Positions 32,001 to 44,159 of a DNA stretch of 64,000 nucleotides are shown here, piece after piece (positions within the stretch are counted from its first letter, which is position 1; every line of letters starts with the position of its first letter). The stretch comes from Macrobrachium rosenbergii. Taxonomy: Eukaryota; Arthropoda; Malacostraca; Decapoda; Palaemonidae. Where the stretch lies: assembly GCF_040412425.1 (NCBI RefSeq), contig NC_089749.1:10763662-10827661 (forward strand). The letters run 5' to 3'. The position numbers were made by a program, and so were the translations under genes. The notes beneath the pieces are model-generated. The model had not been told where the DNA came from. It saw only the letters and a list, made by a program, of their open reading frames with translations, and did no database searches.

Positions 32001-35000
32001 CATATCTGCTTTAGGTAATAAAGACTGTTTGAATTTCGTAGTATAAAATACGTAAAAATGTCTACATATATCATCCCAATGGTTGGTGTGGTTACGTAGA
32101 TGCAAATATGTTCTGATAATCATTTTTGTATGTAAAAATTACGTTCACGATCATTTCTCCTGACTAATGTCATTCTCTTCTCTCCAATTACAGCGACGAC
32201 TCAGACGAGCACATCAACAACTCAGACGAGCACATCAACAACTCGGACGAGCACATCAACAACTACACCCAAGATAATCACAGGTAAGTTGTTACAGACA
32301 AAATGCTCTCACTGAAATATTAGATTAAGAATACAAAGTCATTCTTCTTGCTGATTAGTTCGTGCATCTCTACCTAGGCTTTTGTTTTGCTAAATTCTCC
32401 TCTTGTACAGCTTATTTCGGAGGAATTGTGACAATTAAAAGGAAGAATAGCTTTAAAAAAAAACTTAACCTAGTTATTGCATTCTGAACGCGTGGTTTTT
32501 CAAGAACTACATTAACAGGGGAGAAAGATAATAAGAAAAGAGCTGAATAACGATTATGTGGTAATTACTACAATGTTGTTCATAATTCTAGTAGTTTTTC
32601 AATGTTTGCTCCATTTCCTGTGGCATGCTAGGAAGAGTGCATTCAACACGATTCAATCCAAACTACACCGAAAACTTTCAAATTGCAAATCAAGATTGGT
32701 TTTTAGTTGTCTGAAAAGAAAACTGTTGTGCTGGCTTCATCTGTCTCTCCACACTTTTTTGTGTCCGCACTTTTTCTGTCCGCCCTCTAGCCTCAGTAGT
32801 TTTCATTTTATTTAAAGTTAAAGTTAGCCATAATCGTGCTGCTGGCAGCGATGTAGGATAGGCCACCACAGGGCTGTGGGTTAAAGTTTTATGGGTCACG
32901 GCTCATGCAGCATTATACCGAGACCACCGGAAGATAGATTTGTTTTCGGTGGCCTTGATTATACGCTGTAGCGACTGTACAGAAAACTCGTTTGCGCCGA
33001 AGAAACTATGGCGCATTTTTTACTCGTTATTTTTGTCTCTCATACTAATTACACACCTATTTTCATGATTAAAGTACAAAAAGTGTAACGTGGATTGATC
33101 CTTGTTCACAATGCAAAAACTAGGTTAAGTTTTTTTTTTAGTTCCAAGGTCGAAACATTGAAAGTATTAGGTAGACTGAAGGGACCTGTGTGATCGAACA
33201 AAGTCCAAGACTTGAATGACGGTAATGGAATCTTATTTTTTTCTTTATTTATCAACTGTTTTTTGCTTAATTGACGTTTTGATCTATACAATTAACTGGT
33301 GGCTGTTAATTACACCATCCACTGACAAGATTGACCAGTTGGTATAACACTGAAGCTTAACGCCATGCTAATGAAGCAAAGTCTAGCTTATCTGCTTAAG
33401 GGAAATAAGACTTGAGCATTTAAAATTTCATAGCACATGTTACGTATATAAAGAGGTCTATGCTATAAAAATGGTGGTGATCATATTAGCAATAATATAT
33501 TTTCAGATAGCTGTTCCTGTATGTTAAGAAATATTCTCTATCGTCTCTCCTGACAAATGTCCTTCTTCTTTCCAATGCAGTTCCATGGTGTTTTAACTAC
33601 AATTCATTAGAAGACGGAGTCACAGCAGTACATGTTGCACCAAGAGTAGTCAGTTCATCGGGTGTTCCTTACCATGAGAACAGCTCGCCATCGGCGGAAG
33701 TCAAACTCAATGTGGGCGGAAACTCCTCAAGTAAGATATAACAATGTTACTTGCAACGACTTCGGGTTTACAGAGTAAAGAAATTGTTATTGATCATACT
33801 TCATTTATCTCTGGTTAAGCTTCTATTTACTGAATTCTCATTTTGGACAGCTTTTTTTTTTATGAGTAATGACACCCTCAGCTAGTGAATAATTTATTTT
33901 GAAAGAAAGGTATTAGAATTGACTTTAAGCTATTTAACAGTTGTAAAAGTTGATTTAGCAGCTGATGATATTCATGTACATGTCTCACCGTAAAAAGGTC
34001 AGGTAACCAACGCTGGGTATTTTTGCAGTGATAATACATTATTGAAGGGACTCATTGGGAATTTGCCTGCTGATAAAGGTTTAAGTACGAATAATTGGTA
34101 TAGGCCTACTTCAAGTGACACACCTTATTAGGGAGTTTATCCTTGATTGTTTTCCTCCATAAACCAAATCCTGCTGATGTTCCCTCTGGAGAGCCGAGCC
34201 CTCCGTTATGTAGTACAAAAGAGAATCGATCATAAAACGTTCACATGCAGAGCACAAACTTTTCTCTGGCCGTCTTTAGCAGGAATCTCAGTCTAACAAC
34301 AGTAAAAGTCTAGACTTAGAGTACCCTTTATGGAACTACAGCACTAAAAGAAAGAGTCCGCTTAACGCTCTAGAAATCAAGCTTTTCGTCCTTAGAGCTG
34401 CTGAAGGAGACAAAGACATCGATTCAGTTATCGAGAATGTAACTGTTCTAGAGAGCTTTCACGAACATACACAAAGCCCAAAGAATCAATACTAACTTGC
34501 ACGATGAGGTAGAAATAATCATCGCCATTTCTACCCTGAATAACAACGTCACCAGTACGAAACATTGTTAATTTTTGATCAATCGTTAGCAAAAAAAGCT
34601 TTATGAAATGCATTGCAAGTTAGTCGAGTCATTTTCGGGCCCTTTATATCAGAGTTCACTAGAGTAGTTGCACTCGTCACTCCCCAGGGCCTTACATTTC
34701 CCTGGGGTAATGATTTCTACGATGAAAAGCTTTTTCAGCCTTGTAAAAGTGTGATGACAAATAGAACATCCTGTCTCCAGTACTGTGAGATTCATGTTAA
34801 AATATCCTTTCACAAAAAAGACGTGCTAAAAAATTGTTAAGCATGCAAGGGTTTCACGAACACATATAGTTTTGTCCGTTCAGGTTGGCTGATACCTGAC
34901 TTTGTTAAAAAGACATTCATTTCTTATTATTTATTAGCAATCGGGTGTTGCTTCGATGGGTATAGGTACCCGTACCTGAGCATCATCTTCGTCAATGGGG

Positions 35001-35226
35001 ATCTCTTCATCTGTGGTGGTGATACTTGGATTTTGATAGGTAAGTAAGAGCTGGAAACATCATACACACACACACACACATATATATAATGTATATATAA
35101 TTATGTATATTTACATGTGTGTACGTGTGTGCGCGGGTGTTTGTAATGTGTGTATGGGTATGCTTATATGCAATATATTTCTGCATGCATGCATGCATAT
35201 ATAATGCATATACATTATATTCATCA

Positions 35227-35280
<54 letters not shown>

Positions 35281-35463
35281 CAATATGTAATATATGGGTT
35301 TATGTATTACGTCAGTCTTTTATTTTAAGGCAGTTGAGTATAACCTCTATTTAGATTATTTATCACGCAATGACATAAATGTCTGCTCATTTCAGATAAG
35401 ATAACTATCATCCAGATCATTTATCCCGATGGGAGTGTAGTAACAATAATAATATTGGATTAG
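29060..35463 (+). CDS. Gene B: secreted protein with proline- and threonine-rich linker exons plus cysteine motif (6 coding exons)
   Basis: Paralogue of genes A and C; family not recognised. Exons are 29060-29129, 31053-31118, 32194-32283, 33581-33730, 34938-35039 and 35396-35463 (stop TAG 35461-35463), about 181 residues. All junctions are phase 1. Exon 1 codes MAFFKRYLPALWIGLFLIV..., and the signal peptide ends VSA before QG. Exon 2 is proline-rich (PPPVPPPVPPV). Exon 3 is almost pure Thr/Ser with three 7-residue repeats of TQTSTST type (21-bp DNA repeat), a mucin-like segment likely to be O-glycosylated. Exon 4 starts VPWCFNYN and ends with NSS sequons. Exon 5 carries CCFDGYRYPYLS, where the third family cysteine is serine; the exon 4 cysteine is unique to this gene. 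Exon 6 codes DKITIIQIIYPDG and ends ILD. AATAAA signals occur at 35649-35654 and near 35691. The exon 5 acceptor at 34936-34937 is my choice because it keeps phase. Confidence 0.8.
29584..29760 (+). mobile_element. Old SINE-A fragment in gene B intron 1
   Basis: Same position and internal breaks as in genes A (5196-5680) and C (51184-51345), so it predates the gene duplications. Confidence 0.6.
30692..30988 (+). mobile_element. SINE-A copy with an 11-bp target-site duplication
   Basis: Flanked by tgtatgtacag at 30681-30691 and 30989-30999. Gene C intron 1 shows the empty site (ttcttgtatgtgcagaaa near 52465). Confidence 0.85.
31522..31914 (-). other. Antisense open frame in gene B intron 2, function doubtful
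   Basis: A 130-codon - strand frame (starts MACPDCINSVNLLCSKTE). I see no family features, and the paralogous introns of A and C do not keep the frame. Probably chance in AT-rich DNA. Confidence 0.15.
35060..35278. repeat. CA/AT microsatellites in gene B intron 5
   Basis: Short CA and AT arrays just after the cysteine exon. Genes A (GT, 8848-8880) and C (56335-57260) carry expansions in the same place. Confidence 0.85.
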
Positions 35464-35648
35464 AAACCACTTCTTGGAGGAACATCAACAACACAACTAG
35501 ATGCGGCAGTGCAAGTGGAAACTGTTAGATGTCATCAGTGATAAAAAACACAATGCCTTAGCTGCGGATGTTGTGTCAGAATTATCTTTGGAATGCATCC
35601 ATTTAGAAAATTGTGCTTCATGCGCTGGAAAATTGAGTAATTTATTTC

Positions 35649-35654
35649 AATAAA
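35649..35654 (+). terminator. Candidate poly(A) signal of gene B
   Basis: AATAAA lies 186 bp past the stop; a second copy is about 41 bp further on. Either could be used. Confidence 0.45.
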
Positions 35655-35689
35655 ATATCAGTATATCTGTGATGTTATAAAAATGTCTT

Positions 35690-37590
35690 CAATAAAACTA
35701 TATTTATTCTATCACTAAAATTGTTATGTGTTGTTTACTAATGGATTAACTTGATATCTGCACCATTAATAATCTTAAAGATTGTAACACTTGAAAAGAT
35801 ATGTAAGAAGTTACCTTAATAATTGATTTTTCAGCATATTCACCTTCATACTTCACTATATTATGGTATAGTATACTACTTTCTGTAAGAATACTGTCAC
35901 TTTTTCTTAGGGCAAAGGTAAACCACATTGATTTCGCTATGAGGTATTTTTTATTGTAACTTTTATTTGGCTTTTAATGCTTTCCTAATTGGCACTAGGA
36001 TGAATAAAAAAAAATAATGGGCAAAAGTATGTTTTATTTTGAATTTCCTACAGAAAATTGTACACCAGTGGTCTTCTGTAGCATCCGAATTGAAACACTA
36101 AAAAAGATCGTAGTTGTATTTTTCCCAAAAGTTCTGATAATGATTATGAAGTACATAGTGAGGCTGATTTGGAATTGTTTTACTCAACAGGAAAATAGAG
36201 TGAAAATGCAAGAGACATAAAGAATACAACAAGGAAATCTTCACTTTCCAAAAGTACTCTAAAAGATTCGGCGTTATGCTCACTAAACAACATAAATCTT
36301 CTTTGATGATGATATTGAAATTCACATAATGAGATGTTAAATGAGTAAATATGACGTTCTGAGATTCCGACTTCAGTACCAAAGGTTAAAAGTTCCCTAA
36401 TTCTGTATTATCACCATCTTCGCACTTACATCTTACAAAAGTCTTAATTTGCCTTTCAACTGGAACCGCCAAAATAGGACGGAAGTGTAGACAAGAAACA
36501 GTTTAATCACAGGAAAGCAGAATATCTGTGGCAAAACGAAAACAAACAGCAAACATTGTTGGCTACAGAGAGATAAGTAAATATGTATATACGGTAGATG
36601 TCTCAACAAAGAAACCAGCATTTCTGTTGAAACTGTGTTCCGCAAACAACATCGTTGGAAGCAATTCGAATTTAAATTTTTCATTTAACTTTAAAAGATC
36701 ATTTTAAAGGTTTACTGTACCTCCTTTCATATTCTCTTCCATCTTACTTTCCACCCTCTCCCGACAGTTTTCGTAGTGCAACTGCGAGGTTTTCTCACGG
36801 TCAATTTCCGTTTCAGCACTGAATGACCTCATAGGTCCCAGTGCTTGGTCCCTGGCCTAAATTCTATATTCAGTTCAAGAACACTGTGAATTTTTTTAAA
36901 TAACGTAATCCTTTAGACCTAGAGGAGGTGACATATGGTAAGTGACGGTGGCGAACTTTTTTTTTCGTGTTTTTCACAAATATATGGACAACAAATGGAA
37001 CGGAATTTACCAAGGTCCCTCCCTTCTTGTGGTACAGCTGAGGCCACATTACCAAGCAGAGAACTGAAGCCTTTGCCTTTTCACTGGGCAATTCCATCAG
37101 ACTGAACCGTGATACTTTCTGGAGTATCCATTGGCTGCTTTGTGTACACAACGTTAAAAGCAGCAATGAAAACGGTGATGGTTCACTGTGTTAGGTGGTT
37201 TTCGCTTGTATGAGAAAGATATTTTTACATATAACAGGGCTACCAAAAATATATGTAGTAAAGATAAAAGGGAAGATATCAAAGTGATTCTAAAATCATA
37301 ATGGATACTTATGAAAGCATAAGCTTATGAATATGAGCAAATTCCTGTCATTATTAAAATTTTTGTTATAGGGAACGCGATCATTTCACTGACATTGTAT
37401 GTGTTCGTTGTCAATAGAATGCGACCACGTTACCTCTCCTTGTTTACCCTCAATGATGTATGCCTAGTAATTAGAAGGAGGATCGAGCTATAGTGAATTA
37501 ATGCTTTTTTTCAGTGTTTGTGTGGATTCTACACGGAAAAAAGGGGTAAGTATCCTAATTCAAATTTCTGGATTACGTTATGGTAGGCCA
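35690..37590. repeat. Conserved 3' flank of gene B
   Basis: Matches 9490-11195 and 59970-62070. It is interrupted by a 5'-truncated SINE-A at 36713-36871 that the gene A flank lacks. Confidence 0.65.
36713..36871 (+). mobile_element. 5'-truncated SINE-A
   Basis: Starts within the SINE at tttactgtacctcctttc and ends ggcctaaattctatattc; the empty site in unit A is near 10452. Confidence 0.65.
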
Positions 37591-37596
37591 TGAAAC

Positions 37597-38514
37597 ATTA
37601 TTCTACCGTAGGCATCCAGTCTATGCCAGACTGAGGCTAACCTTGGTGTCGAACAGGCTAGCCGAATAAGAAGGAGTTAGGTAGGGTGGTATTATTTTAC
37701 TTTAATTGGGTAGAATAACACAAAATGAGTGAAATACAAAGCCCCTAATTCCACCGATAGTTCTCATCCTGGTATTTCTAAGCAAGAGCTCTGCATGAAC
37801 TTTTACCTGGGAATTTGATTTTTCCTATACTGTTAGTGTTGCGGATGAAGGAGGTAGTGTTGCTTATTGCCAGTGAGTTATTATCAACCACTTATCTACC
37901 CAACATGGTTGGGGACCCTTTGGGAACGTATGGTTTTGGAAATGTTGGGAGAAGGACTGGACCGCCATGTTGTTATGGAATGCTTCCGCACATGCGCAAG
38001 CCATCCGGGAGCCATATGTTTAAGAAGGGATTGGCTAGGGAAACCAATTATTAAAGGAACTATACTAACCTAATGTACCCTGAACTAACCTAATCTATCA
38101 GGCTGTGTTACTTAGTCAGGGGCTCTGTCCCCCAAACCCCCCAGTGAAGGAAACTCCACTTTTTACCAAATGCTCCCCTATAACACTGTGCATGTGCAAT
38201 AGCATTCCAGGATGGCCAGCATACAACTTCCAAGATTAATTACAGGTTAATTACAGTCGACCAGTAAAAATTAATGGTAAATTCTTTATAAGCAACTGTA
38301 ATACTATAGGAAAATTCATTTTCCAAAGCAATATCCAATGCTGAGCTATTTCTTAGTTCTATCCTCATTCTGATTAAGAATTATGTTTTCAAACTATTAT
38401 TATGCACACGGGTAAAGACCTGATACCCGAGGTTAGTTTAGGTGAAATTTGACCCGTATTATTTTACATTAAATCATTATTGGAATTTGGATTTGAAATT
38501 ACCATTTTCCTATG
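37597..38514. other. Gap without gene, partly duplicated flank
   Basis: Begins with the shared taccgtaggcatccagt segment. Contains the dispersed repeat with ggctgtgttactta at about 38060-38160. No supported coding region. Confidence 0.5.
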
Positions 38515-39120
38515 TTTAAATGTAGACTTTGAACGTTTTTGACACTTGGGGATCCAGGGGTGGTTTGTAGCCTCCCTAGGCTAAGTTAAGTGGGTATTGT
38601 GGCTATTACAGCTACGTACATATATAGTAAAAAGTTCTGGTCACAAGAAGTTCCTAATTTGAATTCTAACAAATAGAATATGGTGTGACACAAGCTACCT
38701 GTCGGTTGGGGACTTATCCATTATTTTAGCCTCAAAACCTGAAATAGATGCGTTTTTAATAGCCAATTGTCAACCATTTGCTTCTGCATATTGCTCATAT
38801 AAGGTTATGGAGAGGATGGTAAATACAAGACTGGTGTAGTATCTAGAGAAGAAAGGTACCTCATCACCTATTCAGTGTGGCTTGCACCAAATGCACTGCT
38901 TGATTCCTCCGTTTGTGAAAGTATGCCTTAAAGCAGCATCGTATGGCTGTATTTTTTTTTTTTTTTTTTACCTTGAAAAGGCTTGTGACACTGCCTGGAG
39001 ACCTGGTATTCTGAAAACTATTATGAATCAAGTTTTATTATAAAGTTACCTTTGTTTCTCGAAAGAATTCTTGGCATGTCAGGTTTCCTTATCATGGTAT
39101 GCAATACACTCTCTAAAAGC
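38515..39120 (+). mobile_element. Jockey-type LINE remnant, copy 2 (truncated)
   Basis: Aligns with 13079-13680; VWYLEKKGTSSPIQCG-like piece near 38840-38880. Ends where the gypsy element begins. Confidence 0.65.
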
Positions 39121-39139
39121 AAATTTAAACGTAGTGAAG

Positions 39140-42100
39140 GAATGAGTAAGAGTCAGCATCTACAAACTTACTAATTTATTCAGACAACAGACAGGTCAAT
39201 AACTCTTGCAAGCATAAATGTAGTGTCCAACACTAGGCGAACGAAAACAGAGGTCACCTCGCAATCATTTGTGTTTGTTGACAGATGAATATACTGTATA
39301 CATGTAAATTGATATACAAGGCATGACTGAAGCTATTGTTCATATGGCTGAAATGCTGACATTGTAATGCACATGGTAATAAAGATACATTTAACATGAC
39401 AATAATATGAATGGTGATATATGTATAAAAGATGCATGACATATGTTGTGTTTCTTATGTCCGTGTGTTTTGCGTGCGGAAATGTTGTTGTGAGGAGATA
39501 AGGGACCCAGGTGAGATGATGGTGTGTGGGGTCCACGTGGGACCCTGCAGGACTCCTTCCAACTTAGGCCTATGTTTGTAGGCTGGTGTCTGGGATGTAT
39601 ACTGGCTTTAGGCGGTCAATGGAGACCCACGTCGTCCTGCCATCCACTATCATCTGGTAGGCTTAGTGTTGTCTCGGGATGATATGTTATGGTCCCAAGT
39701 AGGGTAGGGAGAGGGGGGCTCTGTGTGCTTCTACCCGGATAAACACATATTTTGTGACCTGCAGCTCGCTGGGGATGTGCACTTTCCTGGTCATGTGTAG
39801 GTCATCTTGGCTGGCGTTATCCGTTCTACCGCTTTCCGGGTGTCAGATGGGGATATTGGGCTCATTTGATCTTGAAAGACATCTGCTGGTAATGTTAGTG
39901 CTTGACTGTATTGGACTTCAGCTGGAGATGCGTTGAGTGCTGCATGTGGTGTCATTCTTAGGCCCAGTAAGACCCATGGTAACTCCTTTCTCCAGCTCCC
40001 ACCTTGATATTTGGCAGTGGGTGATGCCCCCAACGGCCGGTGTAGCCTTTTGATAAATGCCATTAGCTTCTGGATTGTAGGGCGTTGTGTGTGTTATCTT
40101 TGTTCCCAAACTGTCTGTGAGGGCATTCCACAGGGCAGACGTGAAGTTGGCTCCCCTGTTGCTTGTGATGATGAGCGAGACTCCGTGCCTGCTGACCCAT
40201 CCGATGAGGGCTTTCACGCAGCTTTCCGCCGTATGTTGCAGTATCGATACTGTATTGCGTCGGGCCACCTGGTATTTCTGTCAATGATGGTGAACAGGTA
40301 TCCGTACCCCTTGATTTGGAAGTGGGTGAATTGGTGGTGTGTTGTGTGAACCTCTCCCACCCTGCTCTCTACATGTCTTGTGATTTTTGACGTCTGACAT
40401 GGGGTGCATACTCTCGTCCAGTTTTTTATGTCCTTTTTCATTCCCCACCAGATGTACCACTCTGCTATGATTTGGGTGATTGACCAGCCTGATCTGTGGG
40501 ACAAGTTGTGGGCGAGTGTGAAGGCTTTTCTTCTGAGGCCTTCTGACAGGTTGGGGCGAGGGCATCCAGCACCTGTTTCGCAGGTGCTGGTTGTCTATCC
40601 ACTGTTGATTGACAAGTCACTCCATGTAAGGGCGGGGTTGTCCTGCTGGAGTCGCTGCAGATCTGCATCATCTCTTTGTGCTTCTGCTATTTTGGGATAG
40701 GCTGTCCCAAGCTGGATGGTGTTGACACAGTTTCTTGATAGTACATCTGCCACGGTGTTTGCTGAATCCTTCAAGTATTTGATGGTGCAGGAGTGTTCAT
40801 CTATTGCTGACAGGTGCTACTGTTGCTGTGCTGACCATGTGGCTGTAGACTGCTAGAAGCTCTCTGTCGAAAGTGGAGTATTTCTGTTCTGCTGTCATAG
40901 TGTCTTGCTGAAGAACGCCGGCGGAAAACAACCATCATCTGTGGCCTGCTCTAGTACTTTGCCCATTGCCATGTAACTTGGATCTGTTGTCAGTGTAGGG
41001 GACCTATGGGGTAGAGGAAAAATGAATGTGGTTGCAGAGGTTAATGCTTGCTTTCGTAAAAAAAATTCATGATCTTCGTTTTCTGATCAACTTAACTTTT
41101 TCTGTTTTCCTTGTGGCATTGATATATCGAGCTCATAATTTTAGAAATGTTAGGGATGAATCTATGGCAATAGTTCATTAGTCCTGAAAATTCTTGTATT
41201 GCTTTAATTGTCATTGGTTTTGGGAAGTTGGTGATTGCTTTTACTTTTTTTGGTAGGTGTTTAATGCCCTCTGGGCTTATTTGACATCCCAGAAATTTCA
41301 CCGTTTTCTTAATCCATTCTGATTTGTCTTCCCTTGCTATTAGTTTGTTTTCTTTGAGTATTTGCAGTACTTTTTTATGTCTTTAAGATGCTGCTTGAGG
41401 TTTGGGCTAAATATGAGGATATCATCGACAGAGACCACACAGAACGGCAGTTTTCCAAGCAGTTTGTCCATGAATCTTTGGAAGGCTGCCCCTGCATTGC
41501 GAAGGCTGCAACAGCTGTAGTTGAACGTGTGGATGCTGAAGGGAGTGATGGTTGCGGTCTTCTCTATATCTTCCTTTGCTACTGGAACTTGGAAGGATCC
41601 CTTCAGCAGGTCTATTTTGGTGAAGATCTTTGCTCCGTTCATCTGGTTGGTTATGTCCGCTATGTTCGGCAACGGGTATCTATCTGGCTTTGTTTTGATG
41701 TTTAGTCGCTGGCAGTCTCCGCACAGGCGCCATGTTCCATCAGGTTTTGGTACCATGTGAAGGGTGGACACCCATGGGCTGGGGGCTTCTTGGCATAGGC
41801 AAGAATCTCGGGGGCTAAACGTCTGAAATGTGAGAGGATTAGGGGACCTTCGGTTTCTATAAGGTGCTGGTAGTTGTGTTTTGCTGGTTTGGTTAAGTCG
41901 TGCTGCAGGTCGTCTTTGAAGATTTCTGGCTAGTCTTTTAGAAGTTGTTGTTATTTCTGGTAGAGGGGCAGCTGCTGCAATGGGGCATATTTGTCATCTC
42001 TGCTGCTGCGGTGACAGTGTGGCAGCAGTTCGTCTGCGTGTTGGTTGATGAGATGAGGGGTCAGTTGTTTTGATGCTACGTCCATTAGCAGGTTGTGTGC

Positions 42101-42388
42101 TGTTAAGGAGTCTGCTCCTAACAGTGCTATTGTCACATCTGCCGTAATGAAGGTCCAACTGTAGTCTTTCCTACTGAATGACACGTTCATATCCCGCCTC
42201 CCGTACATCTTGAGCGGTGCTCTGCTAGCAGTGGATGTGTGGAGGTTGGTAGGTGGAGGGGGGTTGAGTTGTTCATTCAAACTGGCTGGCACAAATGACC
42301 TACATGCTCTGGTGTCAATGAGGAATTCTGTGTGTGACCTTACGTCCCAGATGATGAAGCATGTGGGGCCTCTATGTTCATATCTGTT
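39140..42388 (-). mobile_element. Gypsy (Ty3-like) LTR retrotransposon, degraded
   Basis: On the - strand in order: a protease region (about 42360-41951, active-site triad DTG read as DTR; later LLGADSLTAHNLL), reverse transcriptase (41771-41100, HMVPKPDGTWRLCGD, PLPNIADIT, VDDILIF), a worn RNase H stretch, and integrase (about 40620-39790, CTPCQTSK zinc-finger end; TIIDRNTRWP; SNRGANF where an Asp is expected; PEANG with the following Glu lost). Stops and frameshifts separate the pieces and no gag is seen. The 39140-39600 part may be an LTR, but no second LTR was found. Confidence 0.75.
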
Positions 42389-43310
42389 TTAAATGCATGC
42401 TTTGTACATTTCTGACATTTCTGACTGTGGGGGGTCCAGGGGTGGTTCGTAAGAGGGCATAGTTGCTATTACAATTGCAGACATTTCTGGTAAAAAGTAA
42501 GCAGTAACGATTCTGGTCACACGAAGCTCTTTATTTAAAATATAATAAACAGAATATGGTGTGGCGCAAGTTTCACATCAGTTGGGGACTTGACCATTAT
42601 TTTAGCCTTTTTAAAACCTGAAATGGATGCATTTTTGATAGCAAATTATCGACCACTTGCTTTTACATGTTGCCCATGTGAGGTTTTGGAGAAGATGGTA
42701 AGTACAAGACTGTTGTCGTATCCGAGAAAGAAAGGTACATCATCACTTATTCTGTGTGCATAAGTCGAAGGCACTGCTTGAGTCCTCCATTTGTGAAGTA
42801 TTTGGCTCGAAGTATCATCATGTGACTGTATTTTTTTGCCTTCGTAAACGCCTGTGACACTGCCTGGAAACACGGTATTCTGAAAAATAAATGAATCAAG
42901 TTTGAGAGGAAAGTTACCTTTGTTTATCAATAGCGTTCATGGCTCATCAGTTTTTCCAGGTCATAGTATGCAATACGCTCTAAAAGCAAATTCCAGGGTA
43001 GCATTTGAAGAGTAGCGTTATTTCTGTAGTTGTAAAAAAAACTTTCTCCATAATTCTCAGTTGCAGTTTAGCCATACTTTTCATACATGACCTTTCCATA
43101 TCACTTGCAGGTACAACTTGCGATTGATAAGATCATTCACTGGGCTGACCAGAATGGTTTTAAATTTTCCTCAAGTAGGACTGTCAGTTCATATTTGCCA
43201 TATTCAAGGTATGTGTCCAGATCAGGATATTTGTTTCAAGGATAGAGGATTCCATGTGTAGGGACCCCCTTTTTGGGTTAATATTTCACCACAGGCTGAC
43301 ATGGCCTACA
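42388..43310 (+). mobile_element. Jockey-type LINE remnant, copy 3
   Basis: Aligns with 13079-13975 nearly end to end: KACDTAWKHGIL equivalent near 42850, QLAIDKIIHWADQNGFKF at about 43110-43165, then DRGFHV and FGLIFHH-like pieces to 43310. Confidence 0.7.
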
Positions 43311-43879
43311 ATTTTCTTATATAGTTCATAGACACCATCGGTTTGCATCCAATATTTACACATAGCCCACTGATAGGTACCCACAGTAGGATTACACCTA
43401 CACCAAAATATTCCAGTTCAGTAACTCAGTGTTCAGACCTAATGTGGTTTTTGCCTTCTCTGGAGTATCTGTACTATGACCAAACATAATTAACATATTA
43501 GGCTTAGAATAAAAACACAATATTTACGATACGTAGATTGTCTGAGTTGACGACATTGCCACAGCTTTGTTTTGGTTGTTAGGCTATGCTCATTAGCTTA
43601 TTTCAATGTGTTTGAAATGCTGTGACAATGGCTGGTAGAGCATAGTGATTATTTTAATTTCATTTATTTTAAAGATGCTGTGTTTTCCACGTGCGATGAT
43701 TTTTATATCTTGATAAGCTTTTCTGAAGTATACCAGTGCACTGGAAACCTTGAACAGATCAACGAATAACAAACAGTATTTAACTGCCCAGCTGTGTTTC
43801 ATCGCAAATATCCTTGTCCAATAGCGTCTCAGAGGAAGTTTGTTAAAAAATAATGGTCATGTGACTCTACATCTAAACC
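43310..43879. other. Gap without gene
   Basis: AT-rich sequence with no family features and no repeats I recognise. Confidence 0.5.
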
Positions 43880-44095
43880 ACGGAAAGATATGAAATAAAC
43901 ATCACCTAGACTAATTAAATAGTAGGTAAATGTCATGTAGACTAATTAAACAATTGTAAGATAATGTCATTCTGTTCACATAAATGCTTAAAAGTTGGAG
44001 TCATCCAAACTACATAAATTCTTGCAAGCAGATATGACCTAGATCACGTGTCACCAATATAATTGGTTCTGGAAAGTCAATCAGAGCTCTTTGCC
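43880..44095. mobile_element. MITE-like element, inverted relative to unit B
   Basis: gaaataaacatcacctagac at the left is the reverse complement of 24068-24087; the right end ggaaagtcaatcag keeps the unit B orientation. Confidence 0.65.
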
Positions 44096-44159
44096 AATGA
44101 TGATATAGATAAAGACTTAGTAGTTCTGTAGCAACTGTAAAAGTGATCTGTTCATTTCC

